Assembly: GCA_963708645.1 (NCBI GenBank)
Contig: CAVPTA010000007.1
Span: 558,001 to 622,000, forward strand
Direction: 5' to 3'
Length of the DNA: 64,000 nucleotides
Source of the DNA: RYN-133 sp963708645
GTDB lineage: Bacteria; Actinomycetota; Actinomycetes; Mycobacteriales; Jatrophihabitantaceae
Shown: positions 8,203 through 16,533 of the stretch, piece by piece
Layout of the letters: every line of letters starts with the position of its first letter
Position numbering within the stretch: position 1 is the first letter of the stretch
Made by a program: the position numbers and the translations under genes
Notes under the pieces: generated by a model
Databases searched by the model: none
What the model was told of the DNA's origin: nothing
The model's input: the letters and a program-made list of their open reading frames with translations, nothing else

Positions 8203-8846
8203 CGCTGCATCGCCTTGGGCGGTACCGCGTCGGGACGGCGCAGGTAGAGCGGGGTCAGCGCGTCGGGCTCGGCACCGGTTCGGATCTTCTCGAGCGCATG
8301 TGTCACCAGCCGCGACGGTAGCGGGTGGTCGCCGTCGAGCAGCGGCAGCGCAAGCACGTCCGCATAGAGCCGCGCGCCGGCGCCGACCATTGCGGTCGCA
8401 TCACCGCGTCGTACCTCCGCTGGATAGCTGACGTCGGGCCCCGTCGAGGCGCTCTCCGTTGCGATAGTGTGGCCCAGTAGACCTCCTTGCGGCGCGCGTC
8501 GGTCGCCACGAGTACCTCACCGCGCTCGGGAGCGAGACCGTCGAGCGAGCAGACCTCGTACGCGGGGATGCCGAGTGCCTCGGCCATCGCGGCCGCGGTG
8601 ACCAGGCCCGACCCGCAGCCCGGTGAACGGGCCCGGGCCGGCACCGACGACCAGCGCTCCGAGGTCGTGCAAAGTCGGCGCCTGCGCTGTCGAGGCACGC
8701 GGCGATGGTCGGGGCGAGGTGCTCGCTGTGCCCGTGCGGGCCGACCCACTGCTGGTGCGCGACGGTGGTCGCAGCCGGCGTCGGTGCACATCGACGAGGT
8801 CGACCGTCACCGCGGCCGAGGACGTGTCGAGAGCGAGCACCAGCAC
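8199..8846 (-). CDS. tsaB: t6A complex dimerisation subunit TsaB, with several frameshifts
   Basis: Assembled across frames, the product starts VLVLALDTSSAAVTVDLVD. It continues with a WVGPHGHSEHLAPTI block (the H-S-E-x-L motif), LGALVVGAGPGPFTGLRVG and LVTAAAMAEALGIPAYEVCS. It ends ALTPLYLRRPDAV before the stop at 8199. These are the ASKHA-fold signatures of TsaB/YeaZ, the non-catalytic partner of TsaD. At least four frame changes are needed, near 8780, 8672, 8612 and 8450. I take the GTG at 8846 as the start, 11 bases after the tsaE stop; the stop overlaps the rimI ATG. TsaB is needed for t6A synthesis in most bacteria, so errors in the sequence are more likely than gene decay. Confidence 0.82.
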
Positions 8847-8857
8847 GATGGTCCAGG

Positions 8858-9314
8858 TTACGGCTCGGCCAGCGCCGCGACGCGCGTCGCCCAGTCGCCA
8901 CCGTGCGCGACGAGGGTCGCGGTGCGCACCTCGGAGTCGCGCGCGCGGTCGAGCACGACCGTCGAGGTACGACGTCGGCGAGTTGCTCGGCCTTGCCCTC
9001 GCCCCATTCGACGACGGTGACCGCCTCGTCGGCGGAGACGTCGAGATCGAGGTCGTCGACCTCTTCGAGCGACCCGAGCCGGTAGGCATCGACATGGACG
9101 AGCGGTACGGCGCCGCGGATGCACCCGCGCGATGACGAAGGTCGGTGAGGCAATCCGTCCCGACACGTCGCAGGCCGGCGCCGATGCCTTGCACGAGCGT
9201 CGTCTTCCCGGCGCCGAGCGGGCCGCCGAGAACGATCAGGTCTCCGGCTCGAAGCACTGCGGCGAGACGGCGGCCGAAATCCTGCGTATCGGCAGCGGTC
9301 GGCAAGACGATCAT
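8858..9314 (-). CDS. tsaE: t6A biosynthesis ATPase TsaE, with several frameshifts
   Basis: The first frame reads MIVLPTAADTQDFGRRLAAV and then the Walker A motif LGGPLGAGKTTLVQG (about residues 30-44). After shifts the remaining pieces are IASPTFVIARVH (switch region), VPLVHVDAYRLGSLEEVDDL (the Walker-B-like DxYR motif typical of TsaE) and AVTVVEWGEGKAEQLADV. The last stop is at 8858. At least three indels interrupt about 150 codons. TsaE is the P-loop ATPase that resets the TsaBD complex. The ATG at 9314 overlaps the upstream hydrolase stop by four bases, as expected in this operon. Confidence 0.85.
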
Positions 9315-10351
9315 GCGTCGCCCAAAGCGTCATCGATGAGTCGCAGCAATGGCGGGTTGACGACGTCCGGGCGTTCCATCAGCACCTGGTGTCCGGCATC
9401 GGGCACGAGGACGAGCTCCGCCTTCGGGAGCACGTCGGCCATCTGGCGGCTGTGGTCGGCAGGGGTGACGAGATCGTCCTCGCCGCAGACGATGACGACC
9501 GGCAGGTCGGACAGGACGTCGAGCGCAGCCAGCTTGTCGTGCGAGGTGAGCGTCGGGAAGAAGTCGGCAACGACGTCGACCGGCGTCTCGCCGATCATGC
9601 GTGTCATGAACTCGACCAGGGCCGGGTCGGTGTGCGGCCCGAACGCCAGTCGGCGCACGAACAGCCATGCCGCGTCGGTCAATCGTGCGCGGCCGCGTTC
9701 GATGAGGTTGGTCTGGCGACGCACCCCGCGCAGCGCCAGCCGCAGCGCGGGGTCGCCCACCCGCGCGAGGCCGGCCGGCACGCCGAGGGTGAGCCACGCG
9801 AGCTTCCCGGTCGAGGTGCTGATCAGCACGACGCCAACGATCCGTTCGCCGAACAATTCGGGCCGGGCGTCGGCAAGCGCGAGGACGGTCATCCCACCCA
9901 TCGAGTGACCGATGAGCACGACGCGGCCGGTCGGAACGAGGTCGTGCAGCACGACATCCAGGTCGGCGCCGAGTTGATCGATCGTGGCGTGCGCGGCAGA
10001 GCTGCGCGACGAACGGCCGTGGCTGCGCAGGTCGAAGCTCACGACGCGCACGCGTTCGCCGAACCTCGCGAGGATCGCACGTCGCTGGAAGAGCAGGTCG
10101 TCGCGGTTCTGGCAGAAACCGTGCACCAGGACAACGGTGAGCGCGGCGTCGGCCGGTCCGTCCTGCTCGTAGTAGAGCTGCACACCGTCACGCGCCCGGA
10201 CGAACCCGGCCCGCTCCGGTTCGGGTGCGACGAACTGGTCGATCGCGGCGTCGCGCCTGGTGGTGCGCACCCGCCGGTCGGCGACGACGCCGGCGCTGAC
10301 TGCGGCTATGCCTGCGGCAGCGGCACCGGCCCAGATGCCGCCGCGCTTCAC
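9311..10351 (-). CDS. Alpha/beta-fold hydrolase
   Basis: A 346-residue hydrolase with a possible N-terminal membrane anchor (VKRGGIWAGAAAAGIAAVSA). The oxyanion region is VVLVHGFCQNRDD, the nucleophile elbow VVLIGHSMGGMTVLA, the acid lies in VIVCGEDDLVTPADHS, and the catalytic His in DAGHQVLMERPD. The start is the GTG at 10351, which overlaps the alr stop as GTGA. The open frame extends further upstream but only by overlapping alr. In actinobacteria this hydrolase habitually lies between alr and tsaE; its substrate is not known. It may be a peptidase, esterase or lipase. Confidence 0.88.
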   Translation of the reverse strand: MKRGGIWAGAAAAGIAAVSAGVVADRRVRTTRRDAAIDQFVAPEPERAGFVRARDGVQLYYEQDGPADAALTVVLVHGFCQNRDDLLFQRRAILARFGERVRVVSFDLRSHGRSSRSSAAHATIDQLGADLDVVLHDLVPTGRVVLIGHSMGGMTVLALADARPELFGERIVGVVLISTSTGKLAWLTLGVPAGLARVGDPALRLALRGVRRQTNLIERGRARLTDAAWLFVRRLAFGPHTDPALVEFMTRMIGETPVDVVADFFPTLTSHDKLAALDVLSDLPVVIVCGEDDLVTPADHSRQMADVLPKAELVLVPDAGHQVLMERPDVVNPPLLRLIDDALGDA

Positions 10352-11460
10352 GCCGTGCCGCCTCGATATGTACGCGGTACCCGAGGTCCGATCCGAGTGA
10401 CTATCTCGTAGTGGATGGTGCCGATCGCCTCGGCCCAATCGATCGCGCGCGGCACGTCCGGCCCGGCACCGAACAGGATCGCGTCGTCGTTCTCAGTGAC
10501 GTCCAGGTCGCCGACGTCGACGACGAACTGGTCCATGCACACCCGACCGCTGACTGTGAACCGGTGCCCGTTGATCGACACCGGCCCAACATTGGTCGCG
10601 TGCCGCGGGATGCCGTCGGCATAACCCATCGGGACGAGCGCGAGCGTCGTGTCGTGGTCGGTCGTGTAGACGTGGCCGTACGAGACGCCCTCGCCGGCGC
10701 GCACCCGCTTCACGGACGCGAGCCCGGACCGCACTGTCATGGCCGGGACCAGTCCGAACTCACCCTGTGCGGGGACGGGTGTCAGTCCGTAGATCGCGAT
10801 GCCCGGACGCACCAGGTCGAAGTGCGCCTCGGGCAGCGTCAAGGTGGCGGCCGAGTTCGCGATATGACGCACCTGCGGTCGCACACCGAGCGATTCGGCG
10901 ACATCGAGCGCCGCGCGAAACGCGTCGAGCTGCTTGGCGATCGTGGGATGACCCGGCTCATCGGCGTACGCGAAGTGGCTCCAGATGCCGATGATCTCGA
11001 CGGTGCGCTCGGCAACAGCCGCTCGGACGAGTTCGGGCCAGTCGTCGACGTAGGCGCCGTTGCGCGACAGCCCGGTGTCGATCTTCAGATGGACGCGCGC
11101 GGTACGCCCGGCTTCGCGAGCCGCGGTCGCAACGATCGCGAGCTGCCACGAGCTGCTCACGGACAGGTCGATGTCGGCCTCGATCGCCGCCCTTGCGGTC
11201 TCGGTCTCGCCGGGCGTCCACAGCCACGCCAGTGCCGGCACGTCGATCCCGGCGCGACGCAGCACCAACGCTTCGTCGATCGTCGCCGTCCCGAGCCAGG
11301 TGGCACCGCCGGCCAGCGCCGCGCGCGAACTCTCGACCAGGCCGTGGCCGTAACCGTCGGCCTTGACCACCGCCATCACCGCCGCCGAGGTGCCGGCCTT
11401 CAGCGTTGTGACGTTGGCGCGGATCGCGGCGAGATCGACGACGGCTTCGGCACGTAACAC
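10348..11460 (-). CDS. alr: Alanine racemase
   Basis: A 370-residue PLP enzyme (fold type III) that interconverts L- and D-alanine for peptidoglycan. The PLP lysine lies in AVVKADGYGHG (about residue 33). The second catalytic base, Tyr, lies in the GEGVSYGHVY region, and the substrate loop is GRVCMDQFVVDVG. The start is the GTG at 11460 (VLRAEAVVDLAAIRANV), which gives the normal family length. An upstream ATG at 11553 would add 31 residues running into the neighbouring ltrA-like gene. It is first in a run of six overlapping minus-strand genes ending in tsaD, and divergent from the LtrA-family gene with about 55 bases between them. Confidence 0.95.
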   Translation of the reverse strand: MLRAEAVVDLAAIRANVTTLKAGTSAAVMAVVKADGYGHGLVESSRAALAGGATWLGTATIDEALVLRRAGIDVPALAWLWTPGETETARAAIEADIDLSVSSSWQLAIVATAAREAGRTARVHLKIDTGLSRNGAYVDDWPELVRAAVAERTVEIIGIWSHFAYADEPGHPTIAKQLDAFRAALDVAESLGVRPQVRHIANSAATLTLPEAHFDLVRPGIAIYGLTPVPAQGEFGLVPAMTVRSGLASVKRVRAGEGVSYGHVYTTDHDTTLALVPMGYADGIPRHATNVGPVSINGHRFTVSGRVCMDQFVVDVGDLDVTENDDAILFGAGPDVPRAIDWAEAIGTIHYEIVTRIGPRVPRTYRGGTA

Positions 11461-11515
11461 GTGGTCCAGTGTCTCAGTTGGTCGGCCGCGATCGATGCTT
11501 GCGTAGGCTGCGGCG

Positions 11516-12688
11516 ATGCCGCGCGTGTTGCGAGCCGGGGACGGACACATCACCCAGATCGAGCTGTTCTTCGACCTCGTCTACGTCTTCGCGGTGACCC
11601 AGCTGGCACATCTGTTGGTCACTCACACGACGATGGACGGTGCGGTGCGCACTGCCGTGTTGCTCGCGATGGTGTGGCAGGTGTGGATCTACACGACGTG
11701 GATGACCAACTACCTCGATCCCGACACGCAGCCGGTACGGCTCGGACTCATCGCGCTGATGCTGGCCAGCCTGGTGCTTGGCGCCGCAATCCCAGAGGGG
11801 TTCGGCTCACGCGGGTGGCTCGTGGCGTCGATGTACGTCGCGATGCAGGTCGGCCGCAGCCTGACCGTGGCCATCGGGTTGCACGGTCATCGTCTCGAGT
11901 TCGTCTTCTGGCGCGCGGGCGCGTGGTGTCTGCTCGGCGCCGTCCCGATGCTGATCGGTGCGGCCGTGGACGGCCATGCTCGTGAGGCGTTGTGGGCGCT
12001 GGCGGTCGCGATCGAGATCGGCGGCGCCGCGATCGGATTCCCGACTCCGGGCATCGGGCGGTCGGCGACCAGCGAATGGACGATCGACGGACGGCATTTC
12101 GCCGAGCGGTGTCAAGCGTTCGTCCTGATCGCGCTCGGTGAATCGCTCGTCGTATCCGGCGGGCGCCTGACCGAATTGCTGCACGCGCACCTCGATACGA
12201 GCCGGATCGTCGCCTTCGGTGCGGCGTTCGTCGCTGCCGTCGCGTTGTGGTGGGTCTACTTCGACCGCAGCGCAGCCGACAGCGCCGACGCAATCGCTCG
12301 GTCGGACGACCCCGGGCGCCTTGGCCGAAACGCCTTCCACTGGGTGCACCCGATCATCGTGGCCGGGATCATCGTGAGCGCGGCGGCCGACGAGGTTGTG
12401 CTGGCGCATCCCACGGTGCGCGGCGTCATGTCGACCGCGTGGCTCGTGCTCGGCGGCGTGGCGCTGTTCATGGCAGGCCACGCAATCTTCAAAGCGGTGG
12501 TGTGGCGCGTGGTGTCATGGCCACGCGTGATCGCGGTGCTCGTGCTGGGGCTCCTGCTTGCCGTCGCACCGCACCTGACTGCAGTCGTGCTCGGCGTGGC
12601 GACGCTGGTAGTCGTTATTGCGGTGGCGGTTGCCGATCGGATTCAGCACGGCGTGCTCGCGGCCGACTCGGCTGCAGCCACTGACTGA
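11516..12688 (+). CDS. LtrA-family (low temperature requirement A) membrane protein
   Basis: A 390-residue polytopic membrane protein. The N-terminus ITQIELFFDLVYVFAVTQLAH is the hallmark of the LtrA family. ARCQAFVLIALGESLVVSG-like sequence (here ERCQAFVLIALGESLVVSGG, about residues 199-218) is the second conserved block. Roughly ten to twelve hydrophobic helices follow the family pattern. LtrA proteins are named from a Listeria cold-growth mutant, and their biochemical role is unknown. The gene is monocistronic and divergent from alr. Its 3' end overlaps a small convergent zinc-finger-like gene by about 74 bases. Confidence 0.9.
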   Translation: MPRVLRAGDGHITQIELFFDLVYVFAVTQLAHLLVTHTTMDGAVRTAVLLAMVWQVWIYTTWMTNYLDPDTQPVRLGLIALMLASLVLGAAIPEGFGSRGWLVASMYVAMQVGRSLTVAIGLHGHRLEFVFWRAGAWCLLGAVPMLIGAAVDGHAREALWALAVAIEIGGAAIGFPTPGIGRSATSEWTIDGRHFAERCQAFVLIALGESLVVSGGRLTELLHAHLDTSRIVAFGAAFVAAVALWWVYFDRSAADSADAIARSDDPGRLGRNAFHWVHPIIVAGIIVSAAADEVVLAHPTVRGVMSTAWLVLGGVALFMAGHAIFKAVVWRVVSWPRVIAVLVLGLLLAVAPHLTAVVLGVATLVVVIAVAVADRIQHGVLAADSAAATD

Positions 12689-12881
12689 ACGCCCCGGCGC
12701 CGATGCGCGTGTGGTGTTCCTCGGTTTCAGCTGCCGGTGCGGGGCGCGGAACCGGTTGCTCCGCAACGTGCACAGCGGGGTATTCGTGTCGGAACTCCGG
12801 GTGATCGTGCCAGCAGTGGTCGTCCACCTCGGTCTTGAAGCTGAACTTCAGCTCGCACTTGGGGCACTGATGGACCGTCAT
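12615..12881 (-). CDS. Small C2H2 zinc-finger-like protein
   Basis: An 88-residue protein beginning MTVHQCPKCELKFSFKTEV and continuing DDHCWHDHPEF. This gives C-x2-C followed after 13 residues by a cluster of His (DHCWHDH), a plausible zinc site. The remainder is Pro/Arg-rich and looks disordered. The ATG at 12881 has GGAG (12888-12891) six bases upstream, which supports real translation. The 3' end overlaps the 3' end of the convergent LtrA gene, so the tail could be shorter in life. I do not know a function. Similar small one-finger proteins are common in actinobacteria. Confidence 0.65.
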   Translation of the reverse strand: MTVHQCPKCELKFSFKTEVDDHCWHDHPEFRHEYPAVHVAEQPVPRPAPAAETEEHHTRIGAGAFSQWLQPSRPRARRAESDRQPPPQ

Positions 12882-12957
12882 CGTCGACTCCGTCCTTGGC
12901 TTCTGTATCCACGGTAGGACGATCCGGCGCTGCGCGCGACGATTCTTCGTCAATCTC

Positions 12958-13812
12958 TTACACGAAGTCGGGCGTGACAACGCGATCTACGGCACCCGCG
13001 GCGTGGGCCCGGCGCGCGAACTCGACGAGACCGTCGATCTGGCGCGCGCCCAGGCTGAAGTCGAGTGTGCGGAAGTACGTCGCGAGGGTTGCCGGGTCGA
13101 AGACCTCCCACCGCGCGGCGGCGGTTGCGACATCGTCGACGTGCGCGAGTGCGTCGTCGCGGCTGCGCAGGAACGCCTGGTGCACGTCCTTGACCAGGCC
13201 GGGGTTGCGCTCGGCGTAGTCGCGCCGCGCGGCCCACACGGCAAAGACCATCGGCAGCCCCGTCCAGTCGCGCCACACGGCACCGAGGTCGTACACGTGC
13301 AGTCCGCGTTGCGGGGCGTCGAAGCTGGCGCGTAACGCGGCGTCGCCGATGAGCACTGCCGCGTCGGCCTCGAGCATCATCGCCGTCAGATCCGGCGGAC
13401 ACGTGAAGTACTCGGGCGTGACGTGATGCGCGCCGGCGAGCCACATGCGCGTGAGCAGCACGGACGTGCGTGATGTCGACCCCAGAGCGACCCGGCCACC
13501 GGCCAGCTCGGCCGGCGGCACTTTCGAGACCAGGTTCACCGACAGCACCGGACCGTCCGACCCGACGGCAATGCCGGGCAGCAGTACGAGGTCGTCGGCG
13601 TGGCGGAGATATTCGACGAGCGAGATCGGGCCGATGTCGAGGTCGCCGGCGACGAGCAGGTCGTTGAGGCGGTCCGGGGTGTCCTTGGTGAGCTCGACAT
13701 CCAGCAGCGCGCCGGACCGGACCAGGCCCCAGTAGATCGGCAGGCAGTTCAGGAACTGGATGTGCCCCACGCGAGGACGAGCGACGACCACGTCATCACG
13801 GTAGGCGCCCAC
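12958..13812 (-). CDS. mqnA: Chorismate dehydratase (futalosine menaquinone pathway)
   Basis: A 284-residue MqnA of the periplasmic-binding-protein-like fold. It dehydrates chorismate to 3-enolpyruvylbenzoate, the first step of the futalosine route. Conserved blocks are RVGHIQFLNCLPIYWGL, DIGPISLVEYLRHADDL, GSTSRTSVLLTRMWL and VLIGDAALRAS. The start GTG at 13812 lies 35 bases from the divergent acyl-CoA ligase start. Together with mqnE and the mqnM/P/L set further on, it shows that the organism makes menaquinone by this route. No classical menB/C/D/F genes are seen in the window. mqnB, mqnC and mqnD are not here either. Confidence 0.93.
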   Translation of the reverse strand: MGAYRDDVVVARPRVGHIQFLNCLPIYWGLVRSGALLDVELTKDTPDRLNDLLVAGDLDIGPISLVEYLRHADDLVLLPGIAVGSDGPVLSVNLVSKVPPAELAGGRVALGSTSRTSVLLTRMWLAGAHHVTPEYFTCPPDLTAMMLEADAAVLIGDAALRASFDAPQRGLHVYDLGAVWRDWTGLPMVFAVWAARRDYAERNPGLVKDVHQAFLRSRDDALAHVDDVATAAARWEVFDPATLATYFRTLDFSLGARQIDGLVEFARRAHAAGAVDRVVTPDFV

Positions 13813-13847
13813 TTCCGTTCGACGCCTCTCAGGGGCAGTCTGCCCGC

Positions 13848-15437
13848 ATGGACTTCGAGCTCGCGAGAAACCTGATCACCCGGGTCAACATCGGCGATGC
13901 ACTCACCCGCACCGCCGCGCGGCTGCCCGACCAGGTCGCCGTGGTCGACGGCGAGCGCCGCTGGACCTACGCCGAGCTCAACGCGCGCGTGAACCGCGTG
14001 GCACGCGGCCTCGCTGCGCGGGAGTACGTGCGCGGTGACGTGTTGGCGTTGGCGTCGGGGAACAGTGCGGAGTTCTTGGTCACCTATTTCGCGTGCGCGA
14101 AGCTCGGCGTGGTGTGCGTGCCGATGAACCTGGGCTGGCGCGCCGATGAGATCGCCTTCGTCCTCGATCACTCGCAGGCACGCGGAATAGTCGTCGAAGC
14201 GCAGCTGGTCGCGCTCGTGACGCCGGCCGTCGAGAAGGTCCCGGCCGTCGCCGACATCGTCGTCGCGTACGGCACCGACGGCAGCTACGAACAGTCGTTA
14301 CTCGATCGCACCTGGCTGCGCTTCGACGAGGTGCACGCCCACGATGCGTCCGAACCCGAAGTGATGGTCGGCGACCGTGACGCGGTCAGCTATCTGTACA
14401 CGAGCGGAACGACGTCGTTCCCCAAGGGCGTCGTCGGCAGCCACACCGCGATCTACCTCGAGTCGCTGATGGCCGCCGCCGAAACCGGGATCTCGGCCGT
14501 CGACCGCATCGCCTGCCTCATGCCGCTGTTCCACACCGCGCAGCTGAACGGGTTCGGGACGTCCGCGGTGATGATGGGCGCGACGCAGTATCTGTTACGC
14601 GGATTCGACGCGACCACGCTGCTCGATCTCATCGAGCGTGAGCAGATCACCCGGGTCTTCGCGCTGCCGATGATGTGGCGCGCGCTCGTCGAGGATCCCT
14701 CGATCTCGTCGCGGGATCTGTCGTCATTGCGCAAGGCCGCTTACGCGATGGCGCCCATGCCGGACGCCCTGTTGCGCAAGTGCATCGATACCTTCGACTG
14801 CGACTTCTATCTGGCGTTCGGGCAGACCGAGATGAGCCCGGTGACGACCTTCTTCCGACCCGAACATCAGCTGTCGCATTCGGGCGCAGTCGGCACTCAG
14901 GTGGTGAACGTGCAGATCGCAATCATGTCGCCGGAGGGCGAATTGCTGCCGCGCGGGCAGGAGGGCGAGATCGTCTACCGGGGGCCGCAGGCGCTCAACG
15001 AGTATCTGCGCAACCCTGAGGCGACGGAGGAAGCGTTCGCGCACGGCTGGTTCCACTCCGGTGACGCCGGCGTGCTGGCCGAGGACGGCATGCTCTGGTT
15101 CAGCGACCGCTACAAGGACGTGATCAAGACCGGTGGCGAGAACGTCGCGTCGATCGAGGTCGAGAAGGCGGTCTATGCAGCCGCGCCCGAGGTCGCCGAG
15201 GTTGCCGTGGTCGGCCTGCCGCACGAGCGTTGGACGGAGGCGATCACCGCAGTTGTCGTGGCCAAACCGGGCGCGACGATCGACGAGCAAGCGCTCGTCG
15301 AGAAGGTGCGCGCGTCGATCGCCGGGTTCAAGGCACCCAAGTCGGTGATCGTCGTCGAGGAGTTGCCGAAGACCTCCACGGGCAAGATCCAGAAGAACGT
15401 CGTGCGGAAGCAATTCATCGACTTCTATGCCGACTGA
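13848..15437 (+). CDS. Long-chain acyl-CoA synthetase (AMP-binding)
   Basis: A 529-residue ANL-superfamily ligase that activates a carboxylic acid via an acyl-adenylate and loads it onto CoA. Motifs: YTSGTTSFPKGV at about residue 183 (P-loop, with Ser where most members have Gly), FYLAFGQTEMSP (A5), WFHSGDAGVLAEDGMLWFSDR (A7-A8), and PKTSTGKIQK near the end with the catalytic Lys. It is complete and in good frame. It is divergent from mqnA, and its stop is followed 23 bases later by the phosphatase start, so the two may be co-transcribed. The acid substrate cannot be deduced. Confidence 0.9.
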   Translation: MDFELARNLITRVNIGDALTRTAARLPDQVAVVDGERRWTYAELNARVNRVARGLAAREYVRGDVLALASGNSAEFLVTYFACAKLGVVCVPMNLGWRADEIAFVLDHSQARGIVVEAQLVALVTPAVEKVPAVADIVVAYGTDGSYEQSLLDRTWLRFDEVHAHDASEPEVMVGDRDAVSYLYTSGTTSFPKGVVGSHTAIYLESLMAAAETGISAVDRIACLMPLFHTAQLNGFGTSAVMMGATQYLLRGFDATTLLDLIEREQITRVFALPMMWRALVEDPSISSRDLSSLRKAAYAMAPMPDALLRKCIDTFDCDFYLAFGQTEMSPVTTFFRPEHQLSHSGAVGTQVVNVQIAIMSPEGELLPRGQEGEIVYRGPQALNEYLRNPEATEEAFAHGWFHSGDAGVLAEDGMLWFSDRYKDVIKTGGENVASIEVEKAVYAAAPEVAEVAVVGLPHERWTEAITAVVVAKPGATIDEQALVEKVRASIAGFKAPKSVIVVEELPKTSTGKIQKNVVRKQFIDFYAD

Positions 15438-15460
15438 TCCCACGCAGTAGCGTTGACCGC

Positions 15461-16210
15461 GTGGACGACCACGCGCTGGCTGCGACGCTCGTACGGGACG
15501 CCGGCCTGCTCGCGGCCGACATGCTGCGCGACGGCTTGAAGACCGAGCACAAGACCTCGGTGTCCGACGTCGTGTCGGCGGCCGACCATGCGGCCGAGGA
15601 ACTGATCGGATCGCGGCTGGCCGACCAGCGCCCGTTCGACGGCGTCATCGGCGAAGAAGGCACCGAGCGCGCCGGCGACCGCACCTGGTACGTCGACCCC
15701 GTCGACGGCACGTACAACTTCTTGTCCGGACTGCCGCTGTGGTGCTCGGCCCTCGCCATCGTCCAGGGCGAGGATCCCGTACTCGGCGCCGTCTACCAAC
15801 CGGTCACCGATGAGCTGTGGATCGGTGGCCGCGCGTGGCGGACCACCCTCAACGACGAACCGGTCGCGCATCTCGAGGATCGTCCGCTCGCCGACATCTC
15901 ACTTGCCACGTATCTGCACCCGACGACGCTGCCGGACGACTCGGTTCGCGAACCGCTCGTTCGGGTCGTGGCGGGCTCGGCGACGGTACGGATGCTCGGA
16001 TCCGGGTCGATCGAACTCGCCTCGGTCGCCTCAGGACGATTGGGCGCCTATGTGCAGTACGACTGCCTGCCGTGGGACTGGTATCCCGGCGCGGCGCTCG
16101 TCACCGCGGCCGGCGGCGTCACCGAGATCGTCGAGACCCACGGCCACCGTTGGCATGTTGCCGGCTCGGGCCAGGCCGTCGCCGAGATCGCCGCGCTGCT
16201 CCGGGGCTAA
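15461..16210 (+). CDS. Inositol monophosphatase-family phosphatase
   Basis: A 249-residue Mg2+-dependent phosphatase. Metal-binding motifs are in order: GEEGTE (about residues 63-68), DPVDGTYNF (about 79) and WDWYPGA (about 205). I chose the GTG at 15461 (VDDHALAATLV) because the protein then begins as family members do; upstream codons in frame belong to the ligase gene's tail. Actinobacterial relatives hydrolyse inositol-phosphate, fructose-1,6-bisphosphate or histidinol-phosphate, and the sequence does not decide among them. It is convergent with the DUF4229/mqnE genes, with 12 bases between stops. Confidence 0.88.
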   Translation: MDDHALAATLVRDAGLLAADMLRDGLKTEHKTSVSDVVSAADHAAEELIGSRLADQRPFDGVIGEEGTERAGDRTWYVDPVDGTYNFLSGLPLWCSALAIVQGEDPVLGAVYQPVTDELWIGGRAWRTTLNDEPVAHLEDRPLADISLATYLHPTTLPDDSVREPLVRVVAGSATVRMLGSGSIELASVASGRLGAYVQYDCLPWDWYPGAALVTAAGGVTEIVETHGHRWHVAGSGQAVAEIAALLRG

Positions 16211-16222
16211 TCAGTCCTCGTC

Positions 16223-16516
16223 TCAGTCCTCGTCGTCCTGCTTGGGGTCGAGGCGCTTGTCGAGCTTGGTGCGCGCTTCGCGGCTGGCCTCGATGCGGTG
16301 CTCGATGTTGTTCGCGACGCGAGCCCGCGGACCGGCGAGCAGCACCAGCGACAGCGGTACCGAGAGCACGAGCGCGATCAGCGGCGCCAGCAGCCCGCCG
16401 AGGCCGACGAGCACGAGCAGGCCCCACAGCGCGAAGAACATCCCGAAGCGCAGCATCGTGTAGCCCCACAGCGAGCCCATCCAGTTGCCGAAACCGGGCA
16501 CCTGGCGATCGGACAT
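16223..16516 (-). CDS. Small DUF4229-type membrane protein
   Basis: A 97-residue protein. MSDRQVPGFGNWMGSLWGY leads into two adjacent membrane helices (YTMLRFGMFFALWGLLVLVG and LLAPLIALVLSVPLSLVLLA). A basic cytosolic tail follows (GPRARVANNIEHRIEASREA). This two-helix pattern with a charged C-terminus fits DUF4229. The ATG at 16516 lies 18 bases after the presumed mqnE stop at 16534. In the sequence as given the frame is open upstream into the mqnE C-terminus, so it appears fused to it. I think that is due to an indel. Function unknown. DUF4229 genes often accompany mqnE in actinobacteria. Confidence 0.75.
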   Translation of the reverse strand: MSDRQVPGFGNWMGSLWGYTMLRFGMFFALWGLLVLVGLGGLLAPLIALVLSVPLSLVLLAGPRARVANNIEHRIEASREARTKLDKRLDPKQDDED

Positions 16517-16533
16517 GCTGCTCAGCGTACGGC